Shown here: positions 1-7,333 of the stretch, piece by piece
How the letters are laid out: every line of letters begins with the position of its first letter
Numbering within the stretch: the first letter of the stretch is position 1
From: Kribbella steppae
Lineage (GTDB): Bacteria; Actinomycetota; Actinomycetes; Propionibacteriales; Kribbellaceae
Direction: 5' to 3'
Assembly (NCBI RefSeq): GCF_004342025.1
Contig: NZ_SLWN01000001.1
Span: forward strand, 479,972-543,971
Length of the DNA stretch: 64,000 bases
Position numbers and translations under genes: made by a program
The notes under the pieces: model-generated
Told to the model about the DNA's origin: nothing
The model's database searches: none
What the model saw: only the letters and a program-made list of their open reading frames with translations

Positions 1-2
1 GT

Positions 3-698
3 CCGCGGATGCCGGAGATCCGCGACCGCATCTTCCTCGCGACCAAGACGGGCCGCCGTACCGCTGAAGAGGCGTGGGCCGAGATCAATCGGTCGCTCGA
101 GCGACTGCAGACCGATCACGTCGACCTGATCCAGATGCACGCGGTCTGTGATCTGGAGAATCTCGATCTCGTCACTGGTAAGGGCGGTTCGCTCGAAGCG
201 GCGATCCGGGCCAAGGAAGAAGGTCTGGTCCGGGCGATCGGAATCACCGGGCATACCGACCAGGCGCCTGCCGTCCATACCGAAGCATTGCGCCGGTTCG
301 ACTTCGACAGCGTGCTGACACCACTGAACTACCGGCTGTCGACGGATCCGCAGTACGCCGCCGACTACGCCGCCCTGGTGGATGCGGTGAAGGCGTCCGA
401 CGCCGCGCTGATGACGATCAAGATGATTGCCCGGCGCAACTGGCGGGAGGGCGAGGAGAAGACCTACGACACCTGGTATCGGCCGTTCGACGAGCAGCGC
501 TATGTCACCGCGGCGACCGCGTGGCTCCTCAACGGGCACCCGGAAATCACCGGCCTCGCCACGGCCGGCGAGACTCGGTTGCTGCGCCAGATGGTCGTCG
601 CCGAGCGCGAGCGTGCCGACCTCACACCGGAGGCCGCCGCCGCCATCCTCGGCGAGGTCCAGGACTACACGTCACCCTTCGTGGACATCCCGATCTGA
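3..698 (+). CDS. Aldo/keto reductase, 5'-truncated by window edge
   Basis: C-terminal part of an NAD(P)H-dependent aldo/keto reductase (TIM barrel, cytosolic). The reading frame is open to the left edge, so the gene starts outside the window; about 230 residues are visible of a usual 290-340. The segments IFLATKTGRR, DHVDLIQMHAV and VRAIGITGH match strands 3-6 of the AKR barrel, including the lysine and histidine of the D-Y-K-H catalytic set; the Asp and Tyr would lie upstream. The C-terminus (residues after about 150) fits the subgroup sometimes annotated as 'aldo/keto reductase, predicted oxidoreductase'. The substrate is not inferable. It ends 175 bp before the thioredoxin gene with a strong inverted repeat between them. 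Confidence 0.85.
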   Translation, partial: PRMPEIRDRIFLATKTGRRTAEEAWAEINRSLERLQTDHVDLIQMHAVCDLENLDLVTGKGGSLEAAIRAKEEGLVRAIGITGHTDQAPAVHTEALRRFDFDSVLTPLNYRLSTDPQYAADYAALVDAVKASDAALMTIKMIARRNWREGEEKTYDTWYRPFDEQRYVTAATAWLLNGHPEITGLATAGETRLLRQMVVAERERADLTPEAAAAILGEVQDYTSPFVDIPI

Positions 699-764
699 CG
701 GGACGTGTGCCACGTCACACCCGTTTCGCCGCATTTCGGTCACCTCCCGATACGGTCAAGCGCT

Positions 765-804
765 TGTACGTCGTACCTGCGTTCGGACGCCGGTACGACG
801 TACA
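765..804. promoter_or_regulatory. 13-bp inverted repeat (cruciform) between AKR and thioredoxin genes
   Basis: TGTACGTCGTACC at 765-777 is perfectly complementary to GGTACGACGTACA at 792-804, and the loop itself contains GCGT-TCGG-ACGC. Each arm is also nearly self-palindromic (GTACGNCGTAC). It could be the reductase gene's terminator, although no T-run follows, or a pair of operator half-sites for the thioredoxin gene 70 bp downstream. Confidence 0.6.
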
Positions 805-873
805 TCGGCCGGGAACACCCGCGGCCGATTCGGTGTTGTAGAGGCTGTATTCGTCTAAATTTCGGAGGTCGTA

Positions 874-1263
874 GTGGCAACGGTCGAGCTGTCCCAGGAG
901 AACTTCAACGAGGTCGTCAGCGGTGAGGGTCTCGTGCTGGTGGACTTCTGGGCGGAGTGGTGCGGCCCGTGCAAGATGTTCGGACCGGTGTTCGAGAAGT
1001 CGTCCGAGGAGCACTCGGACATCACTTTCGGCAAGGTCGACACCGAGGCACAGATCGAGCTCGCCCAGGCGTTCGAGATCCGCTCGATCCCGACCCTGAT
1101 GGCCGTCCGTGACGGCGTCGTCCTCTACTCCCAGCCCGGCGCGCTGCCGGCGCCCGCCCTGGAGGATCTGATCGGCCAGCTCCGCGCCGTCGACATGGAA
1201 GAGGTCCGGGCGCAGATCGCCGCCCACGAGGCCGAACACGGCACCGAGCCGCACACCCACTGA
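874..1263 (+). CDS. Thioredoxin-family protein
   Basis: Thiol-disulfide oxidoreductase of about 129 residues, cytosolic. It has the classic active site WAEWCGPCKMF with redox cysteines C30 and C33, and the conserved cis-proline segment IRSIPTLMAV near residue 75. The start is GTG 874, preceded at 5 bp by a strong GGAGG (864-868). The C-terminal tail after the fold is charged and His-rich (HEAEHGTEPHTH), longer than in housekeeping TrxA, so this is probably a secondary thioredoxin rather than the trxA paired with trxB at the origin. No reductase gene is adjacent. It is monocistronic and followed at 1270 by a hairpin terminator. Confidence 0.92.
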   Translation: MATVELSQENFNEVVSGEGLVLVDFWAEWCGPCKMFGPVFEKSSEEHSDITFGKVDTEAQIELAQAFEIRSIPTLMAVRDGVVLYSQPGALPAPALEDLIGQLRAVDMEEVRAQIAAHEAEHGTEPHTH

Positions 1264-1269
1264 ATCAAA

Positions 1270-1295
1270 CGTCTGTGAGCCAGAGCTCACAGACG
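1270..1295. terminator. Hairpin terminator after thioredoxin gene
   Basis: CGTCTGTGAGC (1270-1280) pairs perfectly with GCTCACAGACG (1285-1295) around a CAGA tetraloop, 6 bp past the thioredoxin stop. A second imperfect hairpin (AATCCGAG 1307-1314 with CTCGGATT 1332-1339) spans the stop codon of the opposing gene. Together they serve two convergent genes. Confidence 0.75.
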
Positions 1296-1317
1296 GCGGT
1301 ACAGCGAATCCGAGTGC

Positions 1318-2145
1318 TCAACCATGGAGTGCTCGGATTTGTCTTGCCACGTCACCCCTGGCGCTGCCGTCCTTGAGGTGCGGACTTGCGTCGATGGCCG
1401 ATCGCAGCGCGGCATGCTCGGCCGGCGAGAGGCGGTTCCACTCGTCGCGGACCAGCCTGAGCGCGTGGTACTGCTCGTTCCCGGTCAGCGGTCGGCTCAC
1501 GGCCTCGAGCAGGATCTCACCGTCGATCAGCGAGGGATCACCCTCCATCAGGCCCAGGGCGAGCACCCGCACGATCGGCGTACCTTCGCGGAACATCGCC
1601 TTGACCTCGTCCTGGTCGAACTTCTCGACGACCGCTGCGCCGGCCACGCGCTCGATGATCCGGTCGAGCACCATCGCCCGGACGTTCTTGAGTTCGGGAC
1701 CACGCAGCTCTGTGTAGATCGTGGCGTAGGCATCGAGCTCGCGGCCGAGGCCAAGTCGCTGCAGGCTGTTGGCAGCTCGCCGGGCACTGGCGGCGACCTG
1801 CCGCACCAACTGCACCTCGAACTGGCCGAGTCTCGTCGACCTGATCCGGTCGATGATCGACGGCGTGATGAGCAGCAGGACGCCAATCCCCAGCACCAAG
1901 GCCAGAACGCCTTCGTCGACGTCGGAAAAGAGCCCCACCAGGCCGGTGACGAGCAGACCGACGCCCGCCAGGAGACACACAGCGCGAGCCGCGACGTCGA
2001 GTGTCCTCGGCGCCTGGTCCAGCCAGGAACTCCTTCGCGCAACCGGGCCGCGTGGACCGGGCGCCTGAGGAGGCATCTGGGGTTGGCTGAACGGCTGTGG
2101 GGCGTGACGACCAGAAGCTGAAAGCCCTTCGTTGGTGTCGGACAT
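1318..2145 (-). CDS. Conserved two-helix membrane protein, function unknown
   Basis: About 275 residues. A Pro/Gln-rich cytosolic N-terminus (residues 5-35) is followed by two hydrophobic helices at about 54-73 and 79-97 with a short acidic turn (SDVDEG). A helical soluble domain of about 170 residues follows, ending in QIRALHG. The start ATG 2145 is chosen because a GGGAGG lies 8 nt upstream; upstream in-frame codons lack such a site. I recognise no enzymatic motif. Its topology (both termini inside) suggests a membrane-anchored cytosolic domain. It is convergent with the thioredoxin gene and followed upstream by a long gene-free stretch. Confidence 0.75.
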   Translation of the reverse strand: MSDTNEGLSASGRHAPQPFSQPQMPPQAPGPRGPVARRSSWLDQAPRTLDVAARAVCLLAGVGLLVTGLVGLFSDVDEGVLALVLGIGVLLLITPSIIDRIRSTRLGQFEVQLVRQVAASARRAANSLQRLGLGRELDAYATIYTELRGPELKNVRAMVLDRIIERVAGAAVVEKFDQDEVKAMFREGTPIVRVLALGLMEGDPSLIDGEILLEAVSRPLTGNEQYHALRLVRDEWNRLSPAEHAALRSAIDASPHLKDGSARGDVARQIRALHG

Positions 2146-2502
2146 CGTCGTGGCCTCCCAGGTCGATGAGGTGTCAACGATGGTGCTCCGCAGCCCGACG
2201 TTCGGCAACAGCCCGGCCAAGCGACCTCAGGTTGTCAGCTTCGCGTCACTGGTACGGCGCATGAGGAGTGAGCGGCCGACCTGGTCGGTGAACACCCTGT
2301 CACAAGGTGATGGGAGCGGGCCCTGGGCAGGAGAACTCGGCCAGGGCCCGCTCCGGGCTGACCGGAGGCGGCGGCAGGTGAGCCACAGGTGGCGCAGGGC
2401 GGGTGAGGCAGAACCGCCCGGGACGGGTCACCTGGAGTGCCGCTCGAGGTGTGGGTCAGCGCAGGTGGAGGGACCACGTCATTGGAGTCCCTCCCGTTGT
2501 TG
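2146..2502. other. 357-bp gene-free stretch with two terminator hairpins
   Basis: No credible coding sequence. Two hairpins are visible. GGAGCGGGCCCTGG (2313-2326) pairs perfectly over 14 bp with 2341-2354. GGAGGGA (2467-2473) pairs with TCCCTCC (2488-2494), just past the end of the minus-strand amino-acid oxidase gene, as its likely terminator. The promoter of the membrane protein gene should lie near 2150-2250. Confidence 0.6.
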
Positions 2503-3780
2503 TCAGCGGAGTGGGTTGAACGGTGCCAGCTCGCGCGGGCTGCGGCCGGTGGTGATGGTCTCGGCCAGCAACTGTCCGGTGATCGGGCCGAGGGTGATGC
2601 CCCACATGCCGTGACCGCCGGCGGCGAAGACGCGCGGTGACGCGGTGGCGCCGATCAGCGGGAGGCCGTCCGGAGTGCACGGGCGCGGTCCGACCCACTC
2701 GAAGGTCCGCGCGTCCAGGTCGGCGTCGCGGAGCAGCGGCCGGGCGGCCTCGACGATCGCGTCGATCCGGCGCGGGTCGAGCTTCGCGTCCGGCTTGCGG
2801 AACTCCATCATCCCGGCGACCCGCAGCCGGTCACCGAGCGGCGTGCAGGCGATCCGCTGCGCCGGGAAGTACACCGGGCCGGCCGGCACGTGCGCGATCG
2901 GCACGCTGAAGCTGTACCCACGACCGGCCTGTACGACGGTCTTCACGCCGAACCGCCGGGCCAGATCGCCGAGCCACGCCCCGGTCGCCATCACGACGGC
3001 GTCGAACGGGTCGGTCTCACCGTCACCGGTGATGAGGCGGACACCGCGGATCTCGTCGACGATGTCCTTCACGACGACTCCGCTGATGATCTGCCCGCCG
3101 CGGGCGATCACCGAGTCGGCCAGCATCCGCACGTAGTCGCCCGGGTTGATGAACCGCTGTCCGTGCAGCCGGATCGCGGCGCCGATCTGGTCGGACAGCG
3201 AAGGCTCGATCTCACGGGCGTCGTCACCGCTGATCGGCTCGAACTCGATGCCCTGGCCGGCCGCGTGGATGTGCTCGATCTCCTCGAGCAGCACGCTGCG
3301 CTCGGCCTCGGTCCGGTACGCGGCCAGGAACGACTTGGCCTCGTACGTCTGCGCCTCGACGCCGGCCTTGGCCAGGAAATCAAACGCAGTCAACGCCTGG
3401 CGGTTGATCGGGACCAGCGACTCCATCGCGGTCTTCCAGCGTCCGGCGGTGCTGTTGCGAGCGAAGCGGGTGAGGAAACTGAGGAGCCGCGGGCTCGCGG
3501 TCGGTGGAACGTACACCGGTGAGGAGGGGCTCAGCACCGCGCGGACGCCGTACTTGAGGACGGCCGGTTCCGGCAGCGGGGTGGCCAGGCCGGGCGTGAG
3601 CCAGCCGGCGTTACCCCAGGACGCGCCCGCGGCGACGCCTTCGCGATCGAGCACGGTGACCTCGACGCCGGCTTCCTGGAGGAACCAGGCGGTGGCGAGT
3701 CCGACCATGCCCGCGCCGACGACAGCGACGCGATCGGGAACGATGTGGGTGGAACCAGTAGCAGAACCAGCAGCGACCAT
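2503..3780 (-). CDS. FAD-dependent D-amino-acid dehydrogenase/oxidase (DadA-like)
   Basis: Member of the DAO/glycine oxidase superfamily, about 425 residues. It is predicted to oxidise the carbon-nitrogen bond of a D-amino acid or related amine using FAD, passing electrons to oxygen or the respiratory chain. The Rossmann dinucleotide motif VAVVGAGMVGLATAW (glycines 22, 24, 27) is followed by an acidic ribose-binding residue, and the substrate-domain signature GASWGNAGWLTPG is typical of DadA. The C-terminal FAD motif PDGLPLIGAT...GHGMWGIT is present. It is divergent from a PucR-type regulator with 91 bp between, which is the usual arrangement for an amino-acid or purine catabolic gene under its own activator; the true substrate is unknown. 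Confidence 0.88.
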   Translation of the reverse strand: MVAAGSATGSTHIVPDRVAVVGAGMVGLATAWFLQEAGVEVTVLDREGVAAGASWGNAGWLTPGLATPLPEPAVLKYGVRAVLSPSSPVYVPPTASPRLLSFLTRFARNSTAGRWKTAMESLVPINRQALTAFDFLAKAGVEAQTYEAKSFLAAYRTEAERSVLLEEIEHIHAAGQGIEFEPISGDDAREIEPSLSDQIGAAIRLHGQRFINPGDYVRMLADSVIARGGQIISGVVVKDIVDEIRGVRLITGDGETDPFDAVVMATGAWLGDLARRFGVKTVVQAGRGYSFSVPIAHVPAGPVYFPAQRIACTPLGDRLRVAGMMEFRKPDAKLDPRRIDAIVEAARPLLRDADLDARTFEWVGPRPCTPDGLPLIGATASPRVFAAGGHGMWGITLGPITGQLLAETITTGRSPRELAPFNPLR

Positions 3781-3814
3781 GTATCGATGGTGCGTCGACG
3801 GCGGACCGCTGTCA

Positions 3815-3830
3815 TGGTGCGATCACACCA
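3815..3830. promoter_or_regulatory. Palindromic operator candidate 1 in divergent dadA-pucR region
   Basis: TGGTGCGATCACACCA is a 16-bp palindrome with one mismatched pair, centred on GATC, in the 91-bp region between the divergent oxidase and PucR genes. Its position fits a binding site for the adjacent regulator. Confidence 0.5.
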
Positions 3831-3847
3831 CAGAAGAGACAAATGAC

Positions 3848-3862
3848 TGTGCGCAGAGCACA
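3848..3862. promoter_or_regulatory. Palindromic operator candidate 2 upstream of pucR-like gene
   Basis: TGTGC (3848-3852) and GCACA (3858-3862) form a perfect 5-bp inverted repeat with a 5-bp spacer, 9 bp before the regulator's ATG. It may be an autoregulatory site. The sequence differs from candidate 1 apart from a shared GTG/CAC core. Confidence 0.4.
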
Positions 3863-3871
3863 ATAACCTCC

Positions 3872-5419
3872 ATGATCACCGCGCCTGACTTGATAGTCGC
3901 CGTCGGCCCTGCCCTGTTCGAGGTGGTGGTGACCGGCAAAGGCGACCTAGAGGTCCGTGACGTCTTCCTGGCCGACCCGCAGGAGCCTACGACCGGTCAG
4001 CCCGGCGATCTGGTGCTAGGACTCGGTCTGCGCGACGCAGAGGACGCGGTGGAGCTGGTGGAGCGCTGCGCCGCCGGCAACGCGTCAGGAGTCGTTTTGC
4101 GTACGACGCTCGCCCACGAACCCACTGTGATCGCGGCAGCCGAGCGCTGGTTGCTCACACTCGTCGCACTGCAGCCGAGCGTCACGTGGGCCCACGTGGT
4201 CTGGCTGCTGCGCGGTGTCATCGACAGAGCCGCCGCACCCGACTCCCCTGCCGCTGGAGACGCCGGAGTGCACCAGGAGCTGTTCGCACTCGCAGACGCG
4301 GCCGCAGCGATCGTGGACGCGCCCGTCACCATCGAGGACAACCAGTCACGCGTACTGGCGTACTCCTCCGGCCAGGACTTCACCGACCCCACCCGTGTCT
4401 CCACCATCGTCGGCCGACGCGTTCCGGCCGAGGTGATCGCGCACTTCCGGGCCCGTGGCATCTTCCGCCGGCTGGCGCGGTCCAGCGAGCCGTTTCTGGT
4501 GCCTGACGGTCCCAACGGGATCCGGCCGCGTCTCGTCGTACCTGTGCGGGCTGGTGGTGAGTGGCTCGGGTCTATCTGGGCTGTGGTGGACGGGCCGGTC
4601 AGTGATGAGGTGACTGCCGAGCTGAGCAACGCTGCGTCGGTGCTGGCACTGCATCTGCTGCGGCTACGGGCACAGGCGGATGTCGCACGGCGGAGTGCCA
4701 TCGACCGGTTGCGGACGATCCTCCGGCAGTTCTCGCCCGACAATCCGATCGACGTACGGCTGCCACCCCAGCCCTGGCGGGTCGTCGCACTCGGCTCGCC
4801 AGACGGGTACGACGTACCGCAGCAACTCGATCTGTGGGAGTCGACCGGTCGTCGGCACGGGTGGAGCGAGCCGCAACTCGCAGACCTCGACGGCACCGTG
4901 CTGGCAGTCGTCACGGACGCGGACGGCCCCGGCTCGTGGAACTGGTTGAGCAAGCTGGTCGCAGAGCAGGCCAAGACCGCTCCCGGCACCATCGCCGCGG
5001 CAGGCGGTCCCGCACGTGCTCCTGCCGACCTGCCGAGCTCACGCGCCCAGGCAGTCGAGCTGCTGGGCCTGGTACGACGGGGAGCCGCGCCCGGACCCGC
5101 ATTACGCGTGGAGGAGGCCTGGCATGTGCTGACTGTTCACCGAGCAGTCACCTCGTTGGACACCAGCAAGCTGGACGGACCGCTCGCGACACTGCTGCGA
5201 CACGACATCGAGCACGACACCGGGTTCGTCGACACGTTGCAGGCGTGGTTGGAGTACCCGGGCCAGCCGCAGCGCGCGGCGCGAGAACTTCACTTACACA
5301 CGAACACGTTGCGGCACCGGATGAAGCGCATCGGCGAGATCGCGGCACTGAACCTGTCGGATCCGCGGGAGCGGCTCGCCCTGCAACTGCAGATCGCGGC
5401 GGTGCGCACAGAGCACTGA
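3872..5419 (+). CDS. PucR-family transcriptional regulator
   Basis: About 515 residues. It has an N-terminal PucR ligand-sensing region, a central GAF-like/GGDEF-related region (around residues 140-280, with RLVVPVRAGGEWLGSIWAVVD) and a C-terminal PucR helix-turn-helix (HTH_30) with the signature RAARELHLHTNTLRHRMKRI around residues 465-490. Regulators of this architecture control catabolism of purines, amino acids or polyamines in actinobacteria. The frame is open far upstream of 3872, but ATG 3872 begins right after the divergent oxidase gene and gives a family-typical N-terminus (MITAPDLIVAVGPALFEVVV). It most likely activates the oxidase gene. It is followed by a gene-free region with structured repeats. 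Confidence 0.88.
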   Translation: MITAPDLIVAVGPALFEVVVTGKGDLEVRDVFLADPQEPTTGQPGDLVLGLGLRDAEDAVELVERCAAGNASGVVLRTTLAHEPTVIAAAERWLLTLVALQPSVTWAHVVWLLRGVIDRAAAPDSPAAGDAGVHQELFALADAAAAIVDAPVTIEDNQSRVLAYSSGQDFTDPTRVSTIVGRRVPAEVIAHFRARGIFRRLARSSEPFLVPDGPNGIRPRLVVPVRAGGEWLGSIWAVVDGPVSDEVTAELSNAASVLALHLLRLRAQADVARRSAIDRLRTILRQFSPDNPIDVRLPPQPWRVVALGSPDGYDVPQQLDLWESTGRRHGWSEPQLADLDGTVLAVVTDADGPGSWNWLSKLVAEQAKTAPGTIAAAGGPARAPADLPSSRAQAVELLGLVRRGAAPGPALRVEEAWHVLTVHRAVTSLDTSKLDGPLATLLRHDIEHDTGFVDTLQAWLEYPGQPQRAARELHLHTNTLRHRMKRIGEIAALNLSDPRERLALQLQIAAVRTEH

Positions 5420-5529
5420 GATGTTCGCCACAGCCCTACGTAACAAGGCTTCACATTCCGGCAACTGTTGGGCAACATCCGCCTGATTAAGTCTTCCTCA
5501 GAAACACCGAGCAACACCCCAAGGACTGT

Positions 5530-5620
5530 CCCAGCTTTTCACCAGGAAGCTGGGGCACCGTTCCAGCCTTTCACCAGGAGGCTGGACCGGCCGGTCCGAG
5601 CTTTTCACCAGGAAGCTCGG
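5530..5620. repeat. Three tandem hairpins with compensatory stem changes and constant loop
   Basis: Three units lie in about 90 bp. Arms CCCAGCTT/AAGCTGGG are at 5530-5537 and 5547-5554, TCCAGCCT/AGGCTGGA at 5562-5569 and 5579-5586, and CCGAGCTT/AAGCTCGG at 5596-5603 and 5613-5620. The 9-nt loop TTCACCAGG is identical in all three. Stem differences are matched on both sides, which implies selection on base pairing. A GGACCGGCCGGTCC palindrome (5584-5597) joins units 2 and 3. The array sits between two convergent genes, so the transcribed strand and role are unknown; it may be a processed RNA, an elaborate bidirectional terminator or a protein-binding RNA. Confidence 0.8.
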
Positions 5621-5629
5621 GCTTCTCGT

Positions 5630-5663
5630 GGGCCCGGCGGTTGTCTGAGCGATCGCCGGGCCC
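5630..5663. terminator. Strong GC hairpin between convergent genes
   Basis: GGGCCCGGCG (5630-5639) pairs perfectly with CGCCGGGCCC (5654-5663). A smaller hairpin, TCCCTG (5673-5678) with CAGGGA (5685-5690), follows, immediately before the end of the minus-strand oxidoreductase gene. It is probably a terminator for that gene and the last element of the triple-hairpin region. Confidence 0.65.
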
Positions 5664-5692
5664 CAGGAGAAATCCCTGCCACGACAGGGAAA

Positions 5693-6709
5693 TCAGGCCA
5701 GTCGATTGACGATCCGGGTATAGAGCCCCGGCAGCAGTGTGGCGGCCGGCACGATACGGGGTGCGAGCAACGATCTGTTGCGGGCCCAGAGCAACGATCC
5801 GGTCAGCAGCCGGCACTCCCAGGACACCCGGCGCCAGGCCGCTTCGTAATCCTCGGGCCGATCCTGTTCCACACAGCGGACCAACTCCGCGGAGGTTCGC
5901 AGCGCGACCGCGATTCCCTCACCGGTCAACGCGTCGACGTACCCCGCGGCGTCGCCCACCAGCAACACTCTCCCGGCCACCCGCGCCCGCACTCTCTGCC
6001 GCAGCGGGCCGGCTCCCATCACCGCGTTCGCCGGACAGGAGCCGCGGAGCCGCCGCTTGAGCGCCGGGAACGCGTCGAGGTGCGAGTCGAAACTCCCCCG
6101 GGCCGAGGTGAGGATGGCAACGCCGACCAGATCGTCGGCAACAGGTGTCACGTAGGCCTCGCCGAGCGGTGACCAGTAGACCTCGACGAGGTCGGTCCAG
6201 GGGGAGACAGAGAAGTGCTGGCGCAAACCCCGTCGAACCTCGCCCGATGCAGGAGAGGCAAGACCTAGCTGGCGACGGATGCCTGAGTGGAGGCCGTCGG
6301 CCGCGGCCAGGTAGCGGGCGGTGTAGCCGGCCGCCGTGACTGAAGTGGTGTTCTGGGTGATGGGGCCTACGCGAGCGTCGACCACCGGCACGTCGAGCGA
6401 GGCTAGGCGGTCGATCAGGGCTTGGTGGAGCGTCGTACGGCGTACGCCCAAGCCGGGACCGGCGTGAAAGCGGGCGTCGACCTGGTGGTGGGCGTCCAAG
6501 TATCTGATGCCGTAAAACGGGCGGCCCGACAAGCCCACCTCCAACCGGCCCAGATACTCGGCCGCGCTGTGCGCGATTCCCTCCCCGCAGGCCTTGTCGA
6601 TGGGAGCCGTCCGTGGCTCGACCACCACGACGGACAACCCGGACATCGCCGCGCGGATCGCGGTCGCCGCGCCGGCCGGCCCGGCGCCCGCCACCAGGAG
6701 GTCGATCAC
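5693..6709 (-). CDS. FAD-dependent monooxygenase/reductase of phenolic-lipid cluster (SrsC-like)
   Basis: About 338 residues, of the geranylgeranyl reductase/aromatic hydroxylase flavoprotein fold. It has an N-terminal FAD motif VAGAGPAGAATAIRA, the CGEGI segment typical of the geranylgeranyl-reductase branch near residue 50, and the second FAD motif VLLVGDAAGYVDALTGEGI near residue 265. The start GTG 6709 overlaps the stop of the upstream methyltransferase gene (GTGA), indicating translational coupling. In Streptomyces griseus SrsC hydroxylates methylated alkylresorcinols to hydroquinones; the same reaction is inferred here, although reduction of a prenyl chain is a reasonable alternative because of the CGEGI motif and the nearby UbiA gene. 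Confidence 0.85.
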   Translation of the reverse strand: MIDLLVAGAGPAGAATAIRAAMSGLSVVVVEPRTAPIDKACGEGIAHSAAEYLGRLEVGLSGRPFYGIRYLDAHHQVDARFHAGPGLGVRRTTLHQALIDRLASLDVPVVDARVGPITQNTTSVTAAGYTARYLAAADGLHSGIRRQLGLASPASGEVRRGLRQHFSVSPWTDLVEVYWSPLGEAYVTPVADDLVGVAILTSARGSFDSHLDAFPALKRRLRGSCPANAVMGAGPLRQRVRARVAGRVLLVGDAAGYVDALTGEGIAVALRTSAELVRCVEQDRPEDYEAAWRRVSWECRLLTGSLLWARNRSLLAPRIVPAATLLPGLYTRIVNRLA

Positions 6710-7215
6710 TTGAGCAGCGCCGAGTTCAGGGCCGCCTCCTCGGTCCGGATCCGGACCGCCAGCAACGGAATGTTCAGCACCGTGAACACTGTTGCCGTCA
6801 CCCAGGCCGTGTGGACCAGCGGCAACGCGATGCCCTCGGCAATCACCGCGACATAGTTCGGATGACGCAGCCACCGATACGGGCCGCCCGCAACCAGCCG
6901 CAGCCCTGGTACGACGATCACCCGCGTGTTCCACTGATGGCCGAGCACCGCGATGCACCACCACCGCAGCCCCTGCGACAGCAGCACCACCGCGAACATG
7001 GTCCACCCGAGCCAAGGCACGAACGGCCGATGAGCCGCCTCCGCCAGACACCCCGCCAGCAGCCCGGTGTGCAGCGCCACCATGAACGGATAGTGCCCGC
7101 GTCCCGACTCCACTCCACCCTGCGCGAAACTCCATCGGGCGTTCCGCAGCGACACCACCAGCTCGGCCACGCGCTCCAACGCGACCAGCAGCACGAGTAC
7201 GACGTACCAGCTCAT
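6706..7215 (-). CDS. ICMT-family phenolic-lipid O-methyltransferase (SrsB-like)
   Basis: About 169 residues with four to five membrane helices, of the isoprenylcysteine carboxyl methyltransferase family (PF04140). The SAM-binding C-terminal signature GPYRWLRHPNYVAVIAEGI (about residues 111-129) is intact. In actinobacterial type III PKS operons such proteins methylate the phenolic hydroxyl of alkylresorcinols at the membrane. The start ATG 7215 has GGGAGG at 6-11 nt upstream. That ribosome site lies in one arm of a large hairpin (7213-7297), so its translation may be controlled. It overlaps the next gene (GTGA) and lies 118 bp downstream of the type III PKS gene. Confidence 0.88.
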   Translation of the reverse strand: MSWYVVLVLLVALERVAELVVSLRNARWSFAQGGVESGRGHYPFMVALHTGLLAGCLAEAAHRPFVPWLGWTMFAVVLLSQGLRWWCIAVLGHQWNTRVIVVPGLRLVAGGPYRWLRHPNYVAVIAEGIALPLVHTAWVTATVFTVLNIPLLAVRIRTEEAALNSALLK

Positions 7216-7297
7216 GGGGCCTCCCGGCCTGGACTGAGGAGCGCAGGGAGCGAAGCAACTGGAGTGACGAGGGAAGGCCGGGAGCCAAGGCCCCATG
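7213..7297 (-). promoter_or_regulatory. Leader hairpin sequestering the methyltransferase start codon and RBS
   Basis: In the minus-strand transcript the arm at 7297-7275 (GGGGCC, then TTGG unpaired, then CTCCCGGCCT) pairs with 7230-7213 (AGGCCGGGAGGCCCC followed by ATG). The hairpin buries the GGGAGG ribosome site and the start codon of the methyltransferase gene in a 15-bp stem. It lies in the 118-bp gap after the PKS gene. It may alternatively be a dispersed palindromic element that inserted there. Confidence 0.6.
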
Positions 7298-7333
7298 ACC
7301 ACGCCGGCGCCGAAGGCCCGGCCATGTGCACAG

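Noticed and set aside
2235..2477. 80-codon frame in the gap between the membrane protein and the oxidase
   Set aside because: No ribosome site or similarity; composition is typical of shadow frames, and it spans a 14-bp terminator-like hairpin.
3146..3871. N-terminal extension of the PucR gene
   Set aside because: It would overlap the whole opposing oxidase start; the extra residues are antisense shadow; ATG 3872 gives the family N-terminus.
5693..7288. Longer version of the FAD enzyme starting near 7288
   Set aside because: The extra 190 residues are an out-of-frame reading of the methyltransferase gene; the GTG at 6709 precedes the FAD motif.
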